From: JAGVSR01 sp033765145
GTDB lineage: Bacteria; Pseudomonadota; Alphaproteobacteria; Rhizobiales; Hyphomicrobiaceae
Direction of reading: 5' to 3'
Length of the DNA: 64,000 bases
NCBI GenBank assembly: GCA_033765145.1
Contig: JANRIH010000015.1
Coordinates: 124,001 to 188,000, forward strand
Position numbers and translations under genes: made by a program. Shown here piece after piece: positions 61,175-64,000 of this stretch. The notes under the pieces are model-generated. The model ran no database searches. It saw only the letters and a program-made list of their open reading frames with translations, and was not told the DNA's origin. The number at the start of each line of letters is the position of its first letter. Positions within the stretch are counted from its first letter, which is position 1.

Positions 61175-62116
61175 TTACTCCGGCGGGCCGAGCCGCATGA
61201 TGGGTTCGGTTGACGTGTCCGCATTCGCCGAGCGGAAGGGCGAAGGTCCGTCCGAGGCCGCGCCGGTGCGCGATACCGACGCGCCTCCCGCTCCGCCGCG
61301 CGCTTGCAGGTTTTGGAAGTAGGCCACGTTCGCAGCGGCGCTGTCTGGCGGGAGACTGCGTTCGGCAATGGCCTTCGCTTCGCCGACCTTGCCGTTGAGG
61401 CCGAGGATCAGCGCGAGGTTCTGGCTCGCCTGCGGGTTCGTCGTTCGGTCCGCGGCCTGTCGCAGCAGACGCTCGGCCTCGCCGTGCTTGCCATCGAGGG
61501 CGTAGCTCAGGGCCAGATTGTTGAGGACGGCGGGCTCGTTCGGCGCGGCTTCGAGGGCCTTTCCGAGTTCAGCCTGGGCGGCGCCCTGGTTGCCGTTGGC
61601 GGAGAGGGCCGCGCCGTGTGCCGATCTCACCCGCCAGTCGGTTGCACCCTTTGTGATAGCGTCCTTCAAGAGCTGCTCGGCCTTCGCGGTCTGGCCGAGT
61701 TCCAGCGCCAGCATGCCGCGTTCCGAGAGAAGTGCCGGGTCGGTCGTGGCGCCATCCGATTTGTCGAGACCGGCGAGGGCCTCGGCCTTCTTGCCGCTTT
61801 CGCGGGCCGCGCGCGCCGCGCGAATGGCGGCGGCCGTTGCCGGCGATACCGCGATCTCACTCGCCGGGGCGGGGGCGGCAGTCGATGCCGTCTGCCTCGC
61901 GCCGGAAGTGACCGGCGGCAGGGCGGACGTGGTGATTTCACCGGTCGGAGCGGTTTCGGCCGCGTTCGATTGGGGCGTGTTCAAGGGGTTCGCCGCCATT
62001 TCGAGGCCGTTCTGCGCGCAGGCCGTGCACATGAGGGCCGCGGCCGTCGGAATGAGGATGTGCCGCACGGCTCGCGGGGCGGCAGACGTTTCGGCGCGGA
62101 CGCCAACCATGGACAT
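61175..62116 (-). CDS. tadD: TadD-like TPR lipoprotein
   Basis: A 313-residue lipoprotein. The signal peptide core PTAAALMCTAC places the lipobox Cys near residue 32. An Ala/Ser/Pro linker leads to about four TPR units (LLSERGMLALELGQTAKAEQLL, GNQGAAQAELGKALEAAPNEPAVLNNLALSYALDG, PQASQNLALILGLNGKVGEA). This layout is that of TadD, the pilotin-like assembly protein of Tad pili. ATG 62116 has a GAGAGGG site. It lies on the opposite strand to cpaC-cpaD, beyond the CDF-like gene. Confidence 0.85.
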   Translation of the reverse strand: MSMVGVRAETSAAPRAVRHILIPTAAALMCTACAQNGLEMAANPLNTPQSNAAETAPTGEITTSALPPVTSGARQTASTAAPAPASEIAVSPATAAAIRAARAARESGKKAEALAGLDKSDGATTDPALLSERGMLALELGQTAKAEQLLKDAITKGATDWRVRSAHGAALSANGNQGAAQAELGKALEAAPNEPAVLNNLALSYALDGKHGEAERLLRQAADRTTNPQASQNLALILGLNGKVGEAKAIAERSLPPDSAAANVAYFQNLQARGGAGGASVSRTGAASDGPSPFRSANADTSTEPIMRLGPPE

Positions 62117-62460
62117 GACCCTCTCACGTTGGGTCGCTCGGTGACAGTACAGGCCGATCGGCGGCCGGTCGGACAATCACGAGCGAAGCACTGACGCGGC
62201 AGGGGGCGCGGTGTGAGCCGCCGGATCGTGGAGCCCGCCTACCTGATGGGAGGACGCTGCTGCGATTCGGACCGCCGGCCGGGCCTGGCCGGGGGGATGT
62301 GCACCGGCTGTCCCCGATATCCCCATGCCTGGGGCCGGTCTGGACATCGCGCTGCGCCGGGGCGCTGCACGGGGGCGCTGCAACTGGAGGCTTCGACTTG
62401 GTAGTTCAATTGACACGGCTGCTTCCCAGGATCGGGGTCGAAGCCCTAGACTCCCACGCG

Positions 62461-63570
62461 ATGACGGCTTTCATGAAGAACAGAGTGTCGAGGGAGGTCG
62501 CGCGGACCCTGGCAGGCCCCGTGCGACCGGTGGTGCAGACGGCTAGTGCACTGGTCATCCGCGTTGTCGCGCTCGTGGCAGTCGCGCTTCTTGCGTCGGT
62601 CGCCTGTCGTGCCGACGATGGGCGGGACGCGCTGTGGAGGTCCATCTTCGCCCGCCCGGCCGATGCGTCGCCGGATCGCGCGGGACGCGAAGCCGATCCC
62701 AGAGCGGGTCTCGGGGCGCGTCTTTTCCGTGATCCGCGCCTTTCCGGTGCGACGACGCGCAGTTGCGCCAGTTGCCATCAGCCCGAACTTGGCTTCACGG
62801 ACGGACTGCCCAAGGGCGCGGGGCTCGACGGCACTTTGCTCAAGCGAAACACGCCGACACTCCTCAACGCGCGGTGGGGGACGTCGTTCTACTGGGACGG
62901 CCGGATGCCAACTCTCGAAGCTCAGGCGCGTGTCCCCATTCTGGCGCCGAACGAACTCGGCGGCGATTTTGCGACCGTTGTGGCGCGCTTCGACGCCGAC
63001 GCCGAGATGCGCCGCGGATTTGCCACGGCATTCCCCGACGCGCCGGACGTCTCGGAAGCAAACATTCTCGCCGCACTGGCCGCCTATGAGCGGACGCTCG
63101 TTTCGCCGCGAACGCGGTTCGATGCCTGGGTCGATGGCGACGACGGCGCGCTCAATTCTGAAGAGCGGCAGGGTTTTGCCATCTTCGTCGGCAAGGGCGG
63201 GTGCGTGTCCTGCCATGGCGGGTGGCGGTTTACGGACGACGCCTTCCATGATATCGGCCTCGAGAGTTCCGACCCGGGACGCGGCGGCGTCGATCCTACG
63301 ATCTCAGGCCTGCCAGCGTTCAAAACGCCAACGCTGCGGGAACTCGCCCGGACCGCGCCCTACATGCACGATGGATCCCTGTCGACGCTCGACGACGTTG
63401 TTTCGCACTACGCCGGGAAAGTCCGATTCAGGGCCTCTCTCTCGCCCAATATCGTGCGCGGACTGAAACTCGACGCGCGGGAACGGGCCGCGCTCGTTGC
63501 ATTTCTCGGGACGCTGTCGAGCGGAGAATCAATCGGTCCCGAATCCGCGCCGTCTTCGGCCACTCGTTAG
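62461..63570 (+). CDS. MauG/CcpA-type di-heme cytrochrome c peroxidase family protein
   Basis: A 369-residue periplasmic protein with two c-type heme motifs: CASCH at residues 102-106 and CVSCH at residues 248-252. A hydrophobic N-terminal export segment (ALVIRVVALVAVALLASVAC) ends with a lipobox-like Cys. Other di-heme peroxidase features include LGARLFRDPRLSG, ELGFTDG, NTPTLLNARW and the late APYMHDGSLSTLDDVVSHYA with a likely axial or active His/Met. ATG 62461 is chosen. It reduces H2O2 or modifies a partner protein with electrons from small cytochromes; partner unknown. Confidence 0.88.
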   Translation: MTAFMKNRVSREVARTLAGPVRPVVQTASALVIRVVALVAVALLASVACRADDGRDALWRSIFARPADASPDRAGREADPRAGLGARLFRDPRLSGATTRSCASCHQPELGFTDGLPKGAGLDGTLLKRNTPTLLNARWGTSFYWDGRMPTLEAQARVPILAPNELGGDFATVVARFDADAEMRRGFATAFPDAPDVSEANILAALAAYERTLVSPRTRFDAWVDGDDGALNSEERQGFAIFVGKGGCVSCHGGWRFTDDAFHDIGLESSDPGRGGVDPTISGLPAFKTPTLRELARTAPYMHDGSLSTLDDVVSHYAGKVRFRASLSPNIVRGLKLDARERAALVAFLGTLSSGESIGPESAPSSATR

Positions 63571-63835
63571 GCAAACGGCGCGCTTTCAGTCTGCGACAAG
63601 TGCTGCAGCGCAAAAAGCGCCTCGAAAAAACATGCAATCATTGCTTTGATTTAGGGCCTTTGTTTCGTTGTTGCCCTGTCTGTTTAATTCACAGGCAATG
63701 GTGCCGTTATTCTAATCTTGCGTGTTTCACCTTCGTGACATATCCTTTCCTTCAATAAAAAGGCTACATGAGGGAAAGCGCCCTATCTGCAACCGGTCCC
63801 GGATTTCGGGGCCCTCGTTATGCAAAGGGTGCCTC

Positions 63836-64000
63836 ATGTTGGAGCTTCTTGTTTCGGTCTGCCTCGTAAACGAGCCGTCACGCTGCCGTGAAGTCAGCCT
63901 TGCCTATGCCGAGGAAGGTCTGACGCCGATGCAATGCATGATGGGTGCCCAGGCTGAAATTGCCAAGTGGATCGAGATACATCCCGAATATGCGCTGAAG
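63836..64000 (+). CDS. Small conserved hypothetical protein (3' end beyond window)
   Basis: The first 55 codons of a small protein starting MLELLVSVCLVNEPSRCREVSL and continuing with EEGLTPMQCMMGAQAEIAKW. This resembles a small alphaproteobacterial family of about 70 residues with three or four conserved Cys and no known function. AAAGGGTGCC precedes the ATG. The upstream stretch 63571-63835 is A+T-rich compared with the rest of the window. Confidence 0.7.
   Translation, partial: MLELLVSVCLVNEPSRCREVSLAYAEEGLTPMQCMMGAQAEIAKWIEIHPEYALK

Noticed and set aside
63571..63835. A+T-rich stretch considered as a transferred element or small-RNA gene
   Set aside because: Only promoter-like A+T content; no repeat ends, integrase or conserved RNA shape seen.
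1..64000. Prophage, transposon, CRISPR or toxin-antitoxin systems
   Set aside because: No transposase, integrase, Cas, repeat-spacer array or recognised toxin-antitoxin pair found on either strand.

Overview
This is a GC-rich chromosomal window from an alphaproteobacterium, most probably a member of Hyphomicrobiales (Rhizobiales). The evidence is a compact run of housekeeping genes in an order typical of that group: slt-dapA-smpB, then rpoZ-rsh-pdxJ-acpS-lepB-rnc-era-recO-parC. Other pointers are a single bifunctional RelA/SpoT-type protein, a pyrB-pyrC pair whose PyrC lacks its metal ligands, a GatCAB amidotransferase, Tad/Cpa pilus parts, a DUF3775 protein and a CtrA-like box. I cannot name the genus from sequence alone.

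Layout. 1-8 kb: a pyrimidine pair (inactive-type dihydroorotase, cut by the left edge, and aspartate carbamoyltransferase), an AidB-like acyl-CoA dehydrogenase, RuvX/YqgF, a metallo-beta-lactamase-fold hydrolase and a large MFS/spermidine-synthase fusion. 8-13.4 kb: gatC, gatA and gatB, interrupted by two small membrane proteins, a secreted protein, a chorismate mutase and a glutathione peroxidase. 13.5-22.5 kb: mixed accessory genes, including a TolB/TPR regulator-like protein, a tandem DedA protein, quinone oxidoreductase, a glutathione transferase and several lipoproteins. 22.6 kb: tRNA-Ser(GCT).

22.9-26.2 kb holds a sensory module of a FIST protein, a hybrid histidine kinase and a convergent LuxR-type regulator. 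26.7-30.8 kb holds the least explained unit: a BON-repeat/OmpA protein, a 32-residue membrane microprotein, and a membrane-anchored Ala/Pro-rich protein with three helix-hairpin-helix-like repeats. 30.9-38.4 kb: alpha/beta hydrolase, lytic transglycosylase, dapA, smpB, a cysteine-free peroxiredoxin-fold protein, DUF3775, a family 5 type uracil-DNA glycosylase and a LabA-like NYN protein. 39-50 kb is the housekeeping block (transcription, stringent response, pyridoxal phosphate, ACP activation, protein export, RNA processing, ribosome assembly, DNA repair, decatenation).

50-55.6 kb: the N-end-rule transferase Bpt and a minus-strand pair of a BT1-like transporter and an acyl-ACP/acyl-CoA synthetase. 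55.7-62.1 kb: a partial Tad pilus set (TadG with a VWA domain, CpaC secretin, CpaD, TadD) with a CtrA-like site upstream of tadG. CpaB, CpaE, CpaF, TadB, TadC and pilin are absent from the window. 62.4-64 kb: a MauG-type di-heme peroxidase and a small partial gene at the right edge.

I saw no insertion sequence, prophage, CRISPR array or rRNA. Start codons, family names and regulatory sites were judged by eye; no searches or folding programs were run.
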